This document shows positions 43,901 to 52,653 of a stretch of 64,000 nucleotides of DNA, piece after piece. The stretch comes from JAAEUB01 sp964550345 (GTDB lineage Bacteria; Pseudomonadota; Alphaproteobacteria; Rhodobacterales; Rhodobacteraceae). The notes under the pieces are model-generated. The model did not search any database and was not told where the DNA came from. It saw only the letters and a program-made list of their open reading frames with translations. The first letter of the stretch is position 1, and the number at the start of each line of letters is the position of its first letter. The position numbers were made by a program, and so were the translations under genes. The stretch is taken from positions 1-64,000 of the forward strand of contig CAZJYZ010000004.1 in assembly GCA_964550345.1 (NCBI GenBank), given 5' to 3'.

Positions 43901-44277
43901 GCAGAGCAGAACGAGTGGATGGTCTGGATTTTCAACCCGCCGGGGGTTTCGATTGCGCGGGCAAACAGACGGCGCGCCGATGCAAGATCCTGACCCGGGT
44001 CCTCACCAAGCTTTAGCAGTTCTGCGCGCAATTGCGCGTCGCTTTTCATTGCCCAGTCACCGAGCAGTTTGAAAAGCCGGTTTTGCATCTCGTTTGCTGC
44101 GGCTTTGGTATAGGTCAGACACAGGATGTTCTGGGGGGAAACCCCCGACAATAAAAGCCGCGCCACCCGGTCAGTCAGGACCTTGGTTTTGCCCGACCCT
44201 GCATTTGCCGACAGCCAGGTGGAGGCCAATGGCTCAGAGGCTCGGTTTTGACTGAGTGTTGCCTTGTCCAGTTTCAT
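40924..44277 (-). CDS. addA: double-strand break repair helicase-nuclease AddA
   Basis: A 1117-residue UvrD-type helicase with a RecB-family nuclease, the AddA subunit of the alphaproteobacterial AddAB enzyme that resects double-strand breaks and loads RecA. Walker A is SANAGSGKT (23-31). DEAQDTSPAQW and VGDPKQSIYSFQGAE are helicase motifs II and III. IRVMTIHGAKGLEAPIV is motif V. The C-terminal nuclease has VVVIDFKTNAV with the Asp and Lys of the active site. Its start overlaps the addB stop by one base (TGATG). Confidence 0.95.
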   Translation of the reverse strand: MKLDKATLSQNRASEPLASTWLSANAGSGKTKVLTDRVARLLLSGVSPQNILCLTYTKAAANEMQNRLFKLLGDWAMKSDAQLRAELLKLGEDPGQDLASARRLFARAIETPGGLKIQTIHSFCSALLRRFSLEAGVSPQFKEMDDRAQLILREEVVEAMAMGEGKTALADLAAFYSGQDFGTLTKDICAKRHFFANDVGRAGIWEQFGIAAGFDESALLETVLHRSDMKLLADLVPALRQGSVRDQNQADKLASLGSEPKLEYLKVLESVFLTGRTAASPFAAKIGSFPTKATQNGPAAPFMQDLEALMLRVESARLPRISLYSAQKTHVLHQFARPFLREYETQKMQRGWVDFDDLIEKAGDLLGSSSLAAWVLYRLDGGIDHILVDEAQDTSPAQWKVIRLLAQEFTSGKGAREVDRTMFVVGDPKQSIYSFQGAEPAAFKNMQDHFGRHLSEIGKRLENRRLEHSFRSAPAILRLADFALRDRPGLGHEFNHIAYFDQKPGRVDLWPVIEKTSYKETRDWFDTRDADMPQTHMIKLARSVAEEVKRLVAEESLVDGDGAFRPVTPGDILILVRRRTGELFSEIIRACKELGVPIAGADRMRIGAELAVKDLTALLRFLATPEDDLSLAAALRSPLFGLSEGALFDIAHDRPNDQYLWTALRDKAQTYPECVEMLTSLRNDADFLRPYELLERILTRFRGRSNLLARLGNEAEDGIDALLSQSLTFENTLTPSLTGFLEWLDVMEVEVKRQVDNASDQIRVMTIHGAKGLEAPIVILPDTAKTRSGPTPELIEPENGALVWKPLSDEMPPDLEGAMDALRAAEEQELSRLLYVATTRAENWLIVAAAGDVGTGPESWYNILAQGMEEVGATSAPMPLGEGYRYETGKWAESDKGRTHSAGSDKITLPDWVTSPVSTPDAKPEPVNPSDLGGTKVLAGTGVGLSTEAAKRRGLQIHLLLEVLPGVAEEKWPGLCATLLEKGDLMATGEEAGALCKEVTNLLKNPSLAHMFTADTLAEVDITAFLPALGGVKVQGVIDRLIISDEKVVVIDFKTNAVVPQHAADIPDGILRQMGAYIQALEHVFPKTNVECEILWTENAELMPIPAELAIAALPAS

Positions 44278-47243
44278 CAGCCTACCTCCTCGGGATCAGG
44301 TAGCTGGCTGATATCCCACTCGCCAAACCGCGACAGATGCTGAAAGTCGCTGGGGAACCCCAGTTTTGGATCCAGACGTTGCGCCGTATAACCCTGATCG
44401 CGATTTTGGTAGGTGTTGATCAGTATCTCAAGCTCTTCTCGGGTGGTGGTGATATCGTCTGCCAACAACATCTCTGGTTTGAATGGTTGAACTTTTCCCA
44501 AAGAGATATAGGCGACAGAACCAACCGGATTAGCGGCGAGGTTATCAAACCCACCGACACTGGCAATGACCGCCTCGAGCTTCAGCTGTTTGTCAAAAAG
44601 GCGTTGCGCCTGTGCTGTGGGCAGCGTTCCGGACTTGTAGTCATAAATTGCTACCCCACCCTCATTCAATAAATCGATCCGGTCTGCCGTAGCACTAAGT
44701 GTGAAATCATGGGCGCCAATCTTGGTGCTTCCACGCACTTCGTTCCCCAGATTATGCCCTTGCACGCGCCGTTGCTCTTCGCCTTTCAGGAAATGGTCAA
44801 CCACGCGCTCAAGTCTTGCTCGCCAAAGTATGCGCGCTGCGGGCCATGGCACCTCTTCTGCCAAAACCTGATCGGCGATAGCCATCAGCTTGTCATGCGC
44901 GTCGGGATGTTCGGGGGACATATTGAGGACGATAAACTCCTCCATGATCCGGTGCAGGATCGTGCCGCGCAAGGGTGCGTCAGCTGTGCGTTGCAGAGGG
45001 TCAAGCGCGCGCAGTTTTAGCACGCTTTCGGCATAAATAGAGTATGGATCCAGCACCAGACGGCTTATTCGCGTGACCGATAACCGGCTAGGTCGTGCAC
45101 TAACAGGTGGACACGGCGAGGGGCGTTTTGCGGGCGGTAAAGGCCCCTCGATCCTGTCGTCCAGACGGGCCGCGAGATCAAGATAGACATCACCACCCGC
45201 GCGCATGGTATCGGTGATTCCTGTGCCGCCTTCCGGTAGACCGTTCAACAGGTTGGTCAGCCTCATTATCCAGCGCGAGGGAATGGTTTCACTCTCAGAA
45301 TCCCTGACAGCACGGCTAAGCACGACCTCTTTTGCCGCGATCGCCTGTTGAAAATCATGTGCCGACAGGCCAATGCGGCGTTCCGGCAACAGCAATCCGG
45401 CATCATGGCGCATTTTGCGGTTTAGCCAAGGGTCCGGGGCAGGAAGTTCAGGCCAAACACCATCATTCAGCCCTGCAAGGATAACAAGGTCAGCGCCCTG
45501 CACCCTCGCCTCCATCGTGCCCCAGATCATTACACCGGGATGTGGGCTGTCAGGGTCGCGAATTTCCGATTTGTTGAGGATGGCGCGAAACAGGTTGCGG
45601 TAGTCAGAGGGATTCAGGACGCCACCAGCATGGGCTTCTCGTTTCAGTTCCTCAACGACAAGCAGGGCTTCACGACCTGCAGCTTTATCCCAAAGCCCAC
45701 CGGAAGTATTGTCTCCTTCAGGTTCTGGTCCGGCGGCAAGGGCCTCGCTTATCTCTATGTGCCGGGTCAGGAGGTTTGATAAGTCAGATTTTGCCGTGTG
45801 TTCAGCCTTCTCAAGCAGGTCTGTTATCCAGCCAATCCAAAGCAACCTTGGCTGGTCGCCTTTATGCTTTTTTTCAACCCAATCAAAAAAGTCATTTTTG
45901 GTTGGAAAAGGCAGGCCACGGCGCAGAACTTCCAGTTCAAGGTCACGCGTCCAACGCAGATGGTCACCCCGTTTTGAGCCGGACGCGCAAAGGGGGTGTT
46001 TCAGAAGGGTCAAAAGCGCAGAAGATGTCAGCTGCTGGCCAAAAAGTTCGCTGACATGGCGCAGCAAACGTCCGGGCGCGGAAAGAGCAAGCGGCCGGCC
46101 GGCGCTGTCGTCAGGCTCAATGTTCCACCGTTCAAGAACAGCAGTAATCTGCCGGGTCAGGTTTCGGTCCGGCGTGATCACCGCCGCTTGTTGTCCGTCC
46201 TCAACAGCCTTGCGCAGTCGCAGGGCGATAGCAACGGCTTCCATACGCGGTGACGAGGCCTCGATCATCGTTAGCCCGGATGTAGCCTTGTTGATAAAAG
46301 CCCGGTCGATTTCCTTGCTATCCGACAGCCATTGGTCCGTTACCGGAGCGGGCCTGAGCGCCAGTGACAGCAGAGCATTTCGGGCGCGATTGGGCGGTGT
46401 TAGAGAGGCAGCCCACACCGGAACTTGTTCCGGGCCTAGGGACAAATCCGCAAGCAGGCGCGCGAAACGATATTGCGGGTGATCCTCGCTGGTCAGTGGG
46501 TCCGAAAGCTTTGCCCAAACAGAGGCGGGTAAATCAGTATCAAAACCGGGTAATACCAACGCACCCTGCGGCAAACGTGCCACCGCGCGCATGAAAAGTG
46601 CGGTTGCGCCGCGTGACCCTGTTGAGCCCGCGACAATAATCGGGTGGTCAGGTGGGTTATCCTGCCAATGAGCGCTTAGGCGTTCGATGACAAGTCTTTG
46701 ACGGGCCTCGACATCGGGTGCCTCAATGCTCGCAGCGCCAAAATAGCGCTGAACGATATTGATGAATTTCAAACTACGCTGCCAATGGCCTGAAAGATCC
46801 GTGATATCCAGCCCGTGTAGAACCGATGGCTCGACCCCTTCACCCTGCATTTCATCCATGAGACCGGCAAGACTGTCCGCAAGATCATAAAGGGATGAGC
46901 GTGGGGCAAGGTCGGGTTCGCGCTCCAGCAACTGGCTAACAAGCTGGGTAAGCTCCAGCCTGCGTCTCAGGGCTGGAACCGGTGAGGGGATATCAGCTGC
47001 ACCAATGTCCTGCCCCAAATCGGTTATGGTTCGGATGCGTGGTAGCAGGCGGGGCGGTCCTTCAGCAAATAGTGCCATGATCCGCCTCTGCATGCGCCTT
47101 GTATTGACGAATATTTCAACCCTGGCCCAGTCTTCCGGTGGTTGGCCTGACAATCGTGCCGCTAATCCTGATATGAGCGCACGCGGCAGGTCCACCCCGG
47201 GTGCTACAGCAAAGACCCGCGCGGTTTCAGATGGGTCAAACAT
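44277..47243 (-). CDS. addB: double-strand break repair nuclease AddB
   Basis: A 988-residue partner of AddA. The N-terminal part is a degenerate helicase fold lacking a clear Walker A. The C-terminal nuclease has VAIYDYKSGTLP with the Asp/Lys pair, followed by KQLKLEAVI, the QLxLY helix of RecB-type nucleases. No obvious four-cysteine iron-sulfur motif was seen. The ATG at 47243 gives MFDPSETARVFAVAPG and overlaps the murU end by 8 bp; the frame is open to 47327 within murU but without support. AddAB replaces RecBCD in this group. Confidence 0.93.
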   Translation of the reverse strand: MFDPSETARVFAVAPGVDLPRALISGLAARLSGQPPEDWARVEIFVNTRRMQRRIMALFAEGPPRLLPRIRTITDLGQDIGAADIPSPVPALRRRLELTQLVSQLLEREPDLAPRSSLYDLADSLAGLMDEMQGEGVEPSVLHGLDITDLSGHWQRSLKFINIVQRYFGAASIEAPDVEARQRLVIERLSAHWQDNPPDHPIIVAGSTGSRGATALFMRAVARLPQGALVLPGFDTDLPASVWAKLSDPLTSEDHPQYRFARLLADLSLGPEQVPVWAASLTPPNRARNALLSLALRPAPVTDQWLSDSKEIDRAFINKATSGLTMIEASSPRMEAVAIALRLRKAVEDGQQAAVITPDRNLTRQITAVLERWNIEPDDSAGRPLALSAPGRLLRHVSELFGQQLTSSALLTLLKHPLCASGSKRGDHLRWTRDLELEVLRRGLPFPTKNDFFDWVEKKHKGDQPRLLWIGWITDLLEKAEHTAKSDLSNLLTRHIEISEALAAGPEPEGDNTSGGLWDKAAGREALLVVEELKREAHAGGVLNPSDYRNLFRAILNKSEIRDPDSPHPGVMIWGTMEARVQGADLVILAGLNDGVWPELPAPDPWLNRKMRHDAGLLLPERRIGLSAHDFQQAIAAKEVVLSRAVRDSESETIPSRWIMRLTNLLNGLPEGGTGITDTMRAGGDVYLDLAARLDDRIEGPLPPAKRPSPCPPVSARPSRLSVTRISRLVLDPYSIYAESVLKLRALDPLQRTADAPLRGTILHRIMEEFIVLNMSPEHPDAHDKLMAIADQVLAEEVPWPAARILWRARLERVVDHFLKGEEQRRVQGHNLGNEVRGSTKIGAHDFTLSATADRIDLLNEGGVAIYDYKSGTLPTAQAQRLFDKQLKLEAVIASVGGFDNLAANPVGSVAYISLGKVQPFKPEMLLADDITTTREELEILINTYQNRDQGYTAQRLDPKLGFPSDFQHLSRFGEWDISQLPDPEEVG

Positions 47244-47928
47244 TCTGAGGCCCCAGCATTTCATCGGCCAGCACCAATCCTTCGGGGCTGCCGACGTCGC
47301 ACCAGTTTCCCTGATAGGGCAGACCAAAAAGACGATTTTGTTTTTTCATGATATCCCAGAGGCGGTTTAGGGAAAAAGCGTGTTCTGGTATTGCGTGCAA
47401 TCCGGATGTTTTAATGATCTGAGCACCAGAATAGACCATGCCTGGCCCCCGGGCCAGATTGCCGTCCTGTTCAATCATAAAATCACCTTTTCCGCCGTGT
47501 CCAAGGGCTTTGTCCCGTGGGATAAGCAGCAAAAGCGCGTCCATTTTGTCGGGCCGCCAGGCTTGTGAAAGCTTCAGCAAGGGGTTGGGGCCTTGCCAGA
47601 TGGTGTCTGAGTTAAGGGTAAATACCGCTCCCTCGCCCGTGAGTGGCAGGGCATGGCGCAGCCCCCCGCCCGTTTCCAGAATTTCCGGCTGCTCGAGGGA
47701 TAGTTGGATGCCTTGGGGTGAAAGGTGGCGGCCAAGCATTTCGGGGTGATAATGCAGGTTGGCGGTGATCTGTGAAACATTCGCGCCACGGGCAATTCCG
47801 ATCGCGTGGTCAATTAATGGTTTGCCAGCGACCGGAAGCAATGGTTTTGGCCTTTCTTTGGTCATCGCACCCATGCGTGTTCCAAATCCGGCGGCAAAAA
47901 TCATGACAGAGTTAGGTGTTTCAGCCAT
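47236..47928 (-). CDS. murU: N-acetylmuramate-1-phosphate uridylyltransferase MurU
   Basis: A 230-residue nucleotidyltransferase. The signature AAGFGTRMGAMT (12-23) and KPLLPVAGKPL (28-38) match the sugar-1-phosphate nucleotidylyltransferase loop. The neighbouring anomeric sugar kinase (amgK) makes MurU the best fit among family options, in the pathway that turns recycled MurNAc into UDP-MurNAc. A mannose-1-phosphate guanylyltransferase role is the main alternative. It overlaps amgK and addB by 8 bp each. The pair lets the cell avoid the MurA target of fosfomycin in species with this route. Confidence 0.85.
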   Translation of the reverse strand: MAETPNSVMIFAAGFGTRMGAMTKERPKPLLPVAGKPLIDHAIGIARGANVSQITANLHYHPEMLGRHLSPQGIQLSLEQPEILETGGGLRHALPLTGEGAVFTLNSDTIWQGPNPLLKLSQAWRPDKMDALLLLIPRDKALGHGGKGDFMIEQDGNLARGPGMVYSGAQIIKTSGLHAIPEHAFSLNRLWDIMKKQNRLFGLPYQGNWCDVGSPEGLVLADEMLGPQNV

Positions 47929-48913
47929 GCTTTCCCAAGGATTTCAGGTATTGGGGCGTGGGTTCGGGCAGATCAGCCAAAAGGCGTTCGCGCAGGTCTG
48001 TTAGGTCAGGATGGGCAAGATCACGCAGCAAGTGGCTCCAGACGCGCGGCGTCAGGTCAAGATAAGCAGGCTTGCCATATCGAAGTGCGAGCCGGGCAAA
48101 GACGCCCAGAATTCGCAGATTACGTTGCGCTGCGATCACCGCAGCCGCAGCCCTAAATTTCTTTTCGTCTTGTCCGGTTTTGCGGATGTACCTTTCGGTT
48201 AAGTCCTGCGCCAGTTCAAGTGGAACATCGCGCCTCGCATCTTCGGTAAGGGACACCAGATCATATGCTGGATGGCAGGCAAATGCGTCCTGAAAATCCA
48301 GCAAACCAATACGTTTACTTCCCGCGCGGGCAGGCAACCATATCAGGTTCTCAGAGTGGAAATCACGCAAGGCAAGAACTGGGGCAAAGGGGCGGTGTGA
48401 CTTTAGGGCGGCCCGCAGTAACTCCAGTGCAGCATCCTTGTTTTTACCAGCAGCTTTCGGTGCGTAAAACTCGTATGCCAAACCGGCCGCTTGAGCCATT
48501 TCACCTGCCGTGTGTTGGGCACAGAAGTCTGGTGGTGGATAGCGATGAAGCGCTATCAGGAAGTCTATGGCAGTTTCATAAAGCTCCTGTTCTTTTTCAG
48601 GATGTACATGCGCCACACGGGAAAAGAGATCATCGCCAAGGTCCTCAAGCAGAAGCAAGCCCCTTACCTCATCGCAAAAAAGGACCTTTGGCGGGCTGAA
48701 GCCAAGCTCATCCAGATGGGTGCCAACGGTCAGGAACGGTTTGACCGAACCCAAGCTGGGCGGCATTTCCATCAAGATGGCAGTGTCACCATTTTCATTT
48801 TTCAGACGGGTATAGAGACGGCCCGAGGCATCACCGGCAAGATGGGAGCCAGTTGAATTTTGCCAGCCGGCGGCGGTCAGGAATTCTGTGATCAGTATTT
48901 CATGCTCAATCAT
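47921..48913 (-). CDS. amgK: N-acetylmuramate/N-acetylglucosamine kinase AmgK
   Basis: A 330-residue aminoglycoside phosphotransferase-fold kinase. GDASGRLYTRL (28-38) is the glycine-rich, phosphate-positioning loop, and LRDFHSENLIW followed by GLLDFQDAFACHPAYDL holds the catalytic and metal-binding aspartates. Standing directly upstream of murU, it fits AmgK, which phosphorylates MurNAc at C1 for recycling to UDP-MurNAc. It overlaps tsaE and murU by 8 bp each. Confidence 0.85.
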   Translation of the reverse strand: MIEHEILITEFLTAAGWQNSTGSHLAGDASGRLYTRLKNENGDTAILMEMPPSLGSVKPFLTVGTHLDELGFSPPKVLFCDEVRGLLLLEDLGDDLFSRVAHVHPEKEQELYETAIDFLIALHRYPPPDFCAQHTAGEMAQAAGLAYEFYAPKAAGKNKDAALELLRAALKSHRPFAPVLALRDFHSENLIWLPARAGSKRIGLLDFQDAFACHPAYDLVSLTEDARRDVPLELAQDLTERYIRKTGQDEKKFRAAAAVIAAQRNLRILGVFARLALRYGKPAYLDLTPRVWSHLLRDLAHPDLTDLRERLLADLPEPTPQYLKSLGKHG

Positions 48914-49400
48914 CGGAAAGCCCCGCCTGCAAAAGCCGTGGTTTCCACCCTGGATCTGATGAGATGAAACGGGCTGAGCGCTCGCCTTCTGTCTGGCCCT
49001 GTTCCAGCGCGATGGTCAAAGCATTCGCAGGGGCGAGTGTGCCCAGACGGTCGGGCCATTCAACAAGGCAGATCGCAGAGCCAAAGGCATCCCACAGGCC
49101 AAGCTCGTCAATTTCGGAGGTATTTGTCACCCGGTAAAGGTCCGCGTGCCAGATTTCGCAAATATCATCGTCATATGTCTGGACCAGCGTGAAGGTAGGG
49201 GAAGGCACATCTTCGATAATGCCAGAATTTGTCAGACGTGTCTGAATTACGGAACGGGCAAAGTGCGATTTGCCAGCCCCGATCGGCCCTTCCAGCAAAA
49301 TAGTGTCGCCGGGGTTTAGGAATGGTGCCAGGGATGATGCAAACGCAGAGGTCGCTTCAGGGGCTTGGAAAACCGTGGTGAGAATAGACGTATCCGGCAT
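48906..49400 (-). CDS. tsaE: tRNA threonylcarbamoyladenosine biosynthesis ATPase TsaE
   Basis: A 164-residue ATPase of the t6A synthesis complex with TsaB and TsaD. The P-loop is GPIGAGKSHFAR, followed by PSPTFTLVQTY and HADLYR, the switch-like motifs, and EWPDRLG. The ATG at 49400 gives a typical N-terminus; the frame is open to 49478, where it overlaps the upstream PAS gene. tsaD, another subunit, lies at 62284-63381. Confidence 0.92.
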   Translation of the reverse strand: MPDTSILTTVFQAPEATSAFASSLAPFLNPGDTILLEGPIGAGKSHFARSVIQTRLTNSGIIEDVPSPTFTLVQTYDDDICEIWHADLYRVTNTSEIDELGLWDAFGSAICLVEWPDRLGTLAPANALTIALEQGQTEGERSARFISSDPGWKPRLLQAGLSDD

Positions 49401-49440
49401 ATGCCAATTGTAGCGACCAATAGCCGGTCTGAAAACCGGT

Positions 49441-51018
49441 TTACGAGCCAGCGCTGGCTGAAATCGGCTCCAATTCACGTTTTCTGGTTTTAAGAACAGC
49501 GGGTGAGAACGTGACCATTGTTGCCCCTTCTATCATCGGAACAAAACAGCAAGTCAGAACGCGTCCGGATTTCATGGAAACCGGGGCGGTCCATTTCTTA
49601 CGGTCACCTTGCTCACGGATAAACCCGCGCAATTGGCGCCAGATCGGTGTCGGATTACACTTCTGGTTCCACGAACTGGTAGCATCAGAAATGTTGATGT
49701 CTTCCATTGAGGTTGAGGGGTCATTTCCCCATAATTCCGCATAGGCAGAATTGGCCATAGATAAAACTCCGCCCGCGGTGAAGATTGCAATGGCTTCCTC
49801 CAGACTATCAAGTGCCGATCGCCCCATATCCAGTTCGGCTTTGAACCGATGGGTCAAGGAAATTTCCGATGTAATATCTTCCAGCAAAAAAGCGACGGCT
49901 CCGCCCGGATGTGGACGACCCGTAACACGATAGGTTTGGCCGGTTGGAAGAAACCAGGTTTCCAGATAGGTGCCGTTAACCGCCTTTTCCTCTAATTCTG
50001 ACATTTTCTGACGCCAGGTTTTATAATCTTTCGGCTCTGGCATCATTCGCTTGTCACGCAGGGCGTCCAGAAAGGCAAACAGGGTTGGCTGGCCACAAAG
50101 AAACTCGGCAGGCAGCATGGTCAGATCGGTCAGGGCCGGGTTAAACAGGCTCAGCTTGCGGTCCTGATCAAAGATTGCCAACCCAATTGGCAAATGGGCA
50201 AAAGTGCCGGTCAGGGTGGTTACAAACTCGGACAATGTGGCCTCGGCCTTTACCATTTTATCAATTGGGATAGCAGTAAAGAGCGTGTCCTCACCCAGCG
50301 TCTCACGATAAACTTCAAACCAGTTTGTCCCGGATTCACCGGGGATAGGAAGGGCTACACGCTGCCGGTCAGAGCCATTTCCGCCATCAATAGGCGCCAG
50401 ACTTTCAAATAATTGGGCAGGGGGCCAAGAGGTCAGAGAATTCTCGGAATGAACGATTTCAACAATGTCCAAATATGCCCGATTGGCCCATACAATTTCA
50501 CCCGTTTGAGTTTCGCGCCAATTCAGATAGGGAACCTTGGCAGCCGTTGCGCGCAATGTCCTAAGTTCATCCTGCAGCGCCTGAATGGAGTGCCTGTCCA
50601 TTTTCGGGCGCACCTCGGAGGTTTCTACATCCGTGAGTTCAAGGCGTAACAAACCGCGCGTTACCATGCTGTCCAAGCGTGAAGTTCCGTCATGAGAAAC
50701 CAGCGTGCCGGGTCCGGTATCGACGGTTTTCCAGGCAAGGTCGCAAATACCCTCAAAGCGCGGGCTTAGCATTGCGGTCAATTTGCCCCAATCACTTCCC
50801 TCAATAGCAGAAGAGGCAAGGAGTTTTTTTGCAGGACCTGTCGCATCGGCCAGGATTTCGCCATCAAACAAAAATGTAACCTTGTTCTGTTCCGCTTTGG
50901 AGTCGCGGGTCAGTCGCCTGTCCCTGTTTCGGGTGAATATGGCAAATCCCAACAACGTCGAAAGAGCGGTCAGAAAGGAGGCAAGAATGACTGCCAAAGC
51001 AAGAATAGTGTTGAACAT
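49441..51018 (-). CDS. membrane-anchored multi-PAS protein, DivL-like, without kinase domain
   Basis: A 525-residue protein from the ATG at 51018 (536 from 51051). One N-terminal membrane segment, FNTILALAVILASFLTALSTLLGF, is followed by three to four PAS-like regions: one near 170-290 (GEIVWANRAYLDIV), one near 300-395 (LPIGLAIFDQDRKLSLFNPAL) and one near 410-520 (LDSLEEAIAIFTAGGVL). No HisKA box and no HATPase N/G boxes follow. In Rhodobacterales a kinase-less PAS protein was named DivL, a CckA/CtrA pathway regulator; this is recalled, and the identity is inferred. tsaE follows after 40 bp. Confidence 0.6.
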   Translation of the reverse strand: MFNTILALAVILASFLTALSTLLGFAIFTRNRDRRLTRDSKAEQNKVTFLFDGEILADATGPAKKLLASSAIEGSDWGKLTAMLSPRFEGICDLAWKTVDTGPGTLVSHDGTSRLDSMVTRGLLRLELTDVETSEVRPKMDRHSIQALQDELRTLRATAAKVPYLNWRETQTGEIVWANRAYLDIVEIVHSENSLTSWPPAQLFESLAPIDGGNGSDRQRVALPIPGESGTNWFEVYRETLGEDTLFTAIPIDKMVKAEATLSEFVTTLTGTFAHLPIGLAIFDQDRKLSLFNPALTDLTMLPAEFLCGQPTLFAFLDALRDKRMMPEPKDYKTWRQKMSELEEKAVNGTYLETWFLPTGQTYRVTGRPHPGGAVAFLLEDITSEISLTHRFKAELDMGRSALDSLEEAIAIFTAGGVLSMANSAYAELWGNDPSTSMEDINISDATSSWNQKCNPTPIWRQLRGFIREQGDRKKWTAPVSMKSGRVLTCCFVPMIEGATMVTFSPAVLKTRKRELEPISASAGS

Positions 51019-51160
51019 TACACAGGCCCCATTTGCCATATCACTTTTCACCCAATGGTAGAAAAGAGAAGGTTAACGAAGCCTTAAACTGGTGAAATTT
51101 ATCGAAAATTTGGCAATTATTGGAGCAATTCTGTGCCTTTGTGATCCCAAATGGCCAATA

Positions 51161-52558
51161 TCAGACTTTAAACTGGATGTTTTCTGCCAACACAGGGTTC
51201 TTCACATCGGCCTCAATACTACCCGGACCACGATCCCAGACAGCAACCGCGATCGCCCCGGATCTTGTTCCTGGCTGGGGGACGCCGGAATAGGGGTCAG
51301 TTCCATTGCTGAAGCTTAAATCGGCACCAGTACGTTCCAACAGGGTTTTGGCTATGAAAAGGCCAAGGCCCATACCTTCGTATCCAGGCCGGTTTTTTAT
51401 TTTTTGACCAGATTTGCGCCGACCCACAAAGGGTTCGCCAATATTACCGATAACGTTTGGGGCATAACCCGGGCCATCATCGACGATACGCACCGACATG
51501 GCGCGTTCCGTCCAGCACAGGTCAATCCAGACGGTAGATGAGGAAAAATCAACGGCATTCTGGATCAGGTTTCGCAGCCCGTGCACGATTTCAGAGCGCC
51601 GGTAAATGACAGGCTGGTCCGTCGCTTTAATATTGTCGTCGCCTACTCTGATCTTGATACTTTTACCTCGGTTCGCATGCGGTTCGGCAGCTTCTTCGAC
51701 AATAGAGCTAAGCGGGGCTTGCCGGACCATCATGTCGTCTTTGCCGACCTTGCCCATCGAGCGCAGGATGTCGCGGCAGCGGTCAGCTTGTTCGCGAATT
51801 AGCCTGACATCTTCAAGATGAGTCGGGTTGTCCTGCAATTCGTCAGCAAGTTCTGAGCTGACAAGGGTAATTGTCGCCAGTGGCGTACCCAGCTCATGCG
51901 CTGCGGCCGCTACGACGCCGCCAAGGTCCGTCAGTTTTTGTTCCCGAGATAGCGCCATTTGTGTTGCCAGAAGCGCCTGGGACATGGCGCGCATTTCATT
52001 GGTGAGTTGCAGGGCATATAGCCCAAGAAAAGCGATGGTGATCAGAATTGCCATCCAGAACCCGAAAATCAGCATTTCTGGCATATGCAGAACCAGACCC
52101 GCATTGGTTTGTAACGGCATATGGACGATGGCAAGCAGGGTCGTCGAAACAAAGGCTGCAAGGGCGACCAGAATGGTTGCACGCAACGACAGCGCTGTTG
52201 CTGCGACGGTCACCGGTGCCACGATCAGGACTGAAAATGGATTGTTTAGGCCCCCGGAAAGGTACAGGAGCCCGGCAAGCTGTAAGGTGTCAAACACCAG
52301 CATGGCGGTTACTTCGGACTCGGCCAGACGTTTGTTTTGCGGGTAGACAAAAATAAAGACCGTGTTGGCAAGCACCGACAATCCGATAACCATGGCAAAC
52401 ATGCCCAGATCCAGATTGAGGCCAAATAGATGGCGCGCCGCCATCACTGCCAGAACCTGGCCAAGAATTGCCACCCATCGCAGGGAAATAAGCGTGCGAA
52501 GACGTACCCAGCTATCGGGTTGGAAATTTGAAAACTCGGTTGTTTCCGGTCCGGCCAT
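51161..52558 (-). CDS. regB: redox-sensing histidine kinase RegB (PrrB)
   Basis: A 465-residue sensor kinase with six hydrophobic segments (about 25-185). GGLNNPF at 102-108 is the ubiquinone-binding heptapeptide GGxxNPF. The H box is HELGTPLATI with His221, and the redox cysteine is Cys261 in DRCRDI; these correspond to His225 and Cys265 of R. capsulatus RegB with the same offset of four. N and G boxes (NLIQNAVDF, GMGLGLFIA) follow. The ATG at 52558 is chosen because the protein then aligns with family length; the frame is open to 52690. It is divergent from senC with a 95-bp gap. Confidence 0.94.
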   Translation of the reverse strand: MAGPETTEFSNFQPDSWVRLRTLISLRWVAILGQVLAVMAARHLFGLNLDLGMFAMVIGLSVLANTVFIFVYPQNKRLAESEVTAMLVFDTLQLAGLLYLSGGLNNPFSVLIVAPVTVAATALSLRATILVALAAFVSTTLLAIVHMPLQTNAGLVLHMPEMLIFGFWMAILITIAFLGLYALQLTNEMRAMSQALLATQMALSREQKLTDLGGVVAAAAHELGTPLATITLVSSELADELQDNPTHLEDVRLIREQADRCRDILRSMGKVGKDDMMVRQAPLSSIVEEAAEPHANRGKSIKIRVGDDNIKATDQPVIYRRSEIVHGLRNLIQNAVDFSSSTVWIDLCWTERAMSVRIVDDGPGYAPNVIGNIGEPFVGRRKSGQKIKNRPGYEGMGLGLFIAKTLLERTGADLSFSNGTDPYSGVPQPGTRSGAIAVAVWDRGPGSIEADVKNPVLAENIQFKV

Positions 52559-52653
52559 CTGTGCGTTTACCCTGATATTCTGCGGCGATCTTGCCTCTTG
52601 TATGTCGGTCCCGTCTGGAGGATCAATGCCCTGAAACACGAAAGGGTATCTGT

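Noticed and set aside
45709..46482. Long open frame antisense to addB (257 codons)
   Set aside because: Opposite a clear addB gene, arginine/serine-rich composition typical of shadow frames, no recognised motif.
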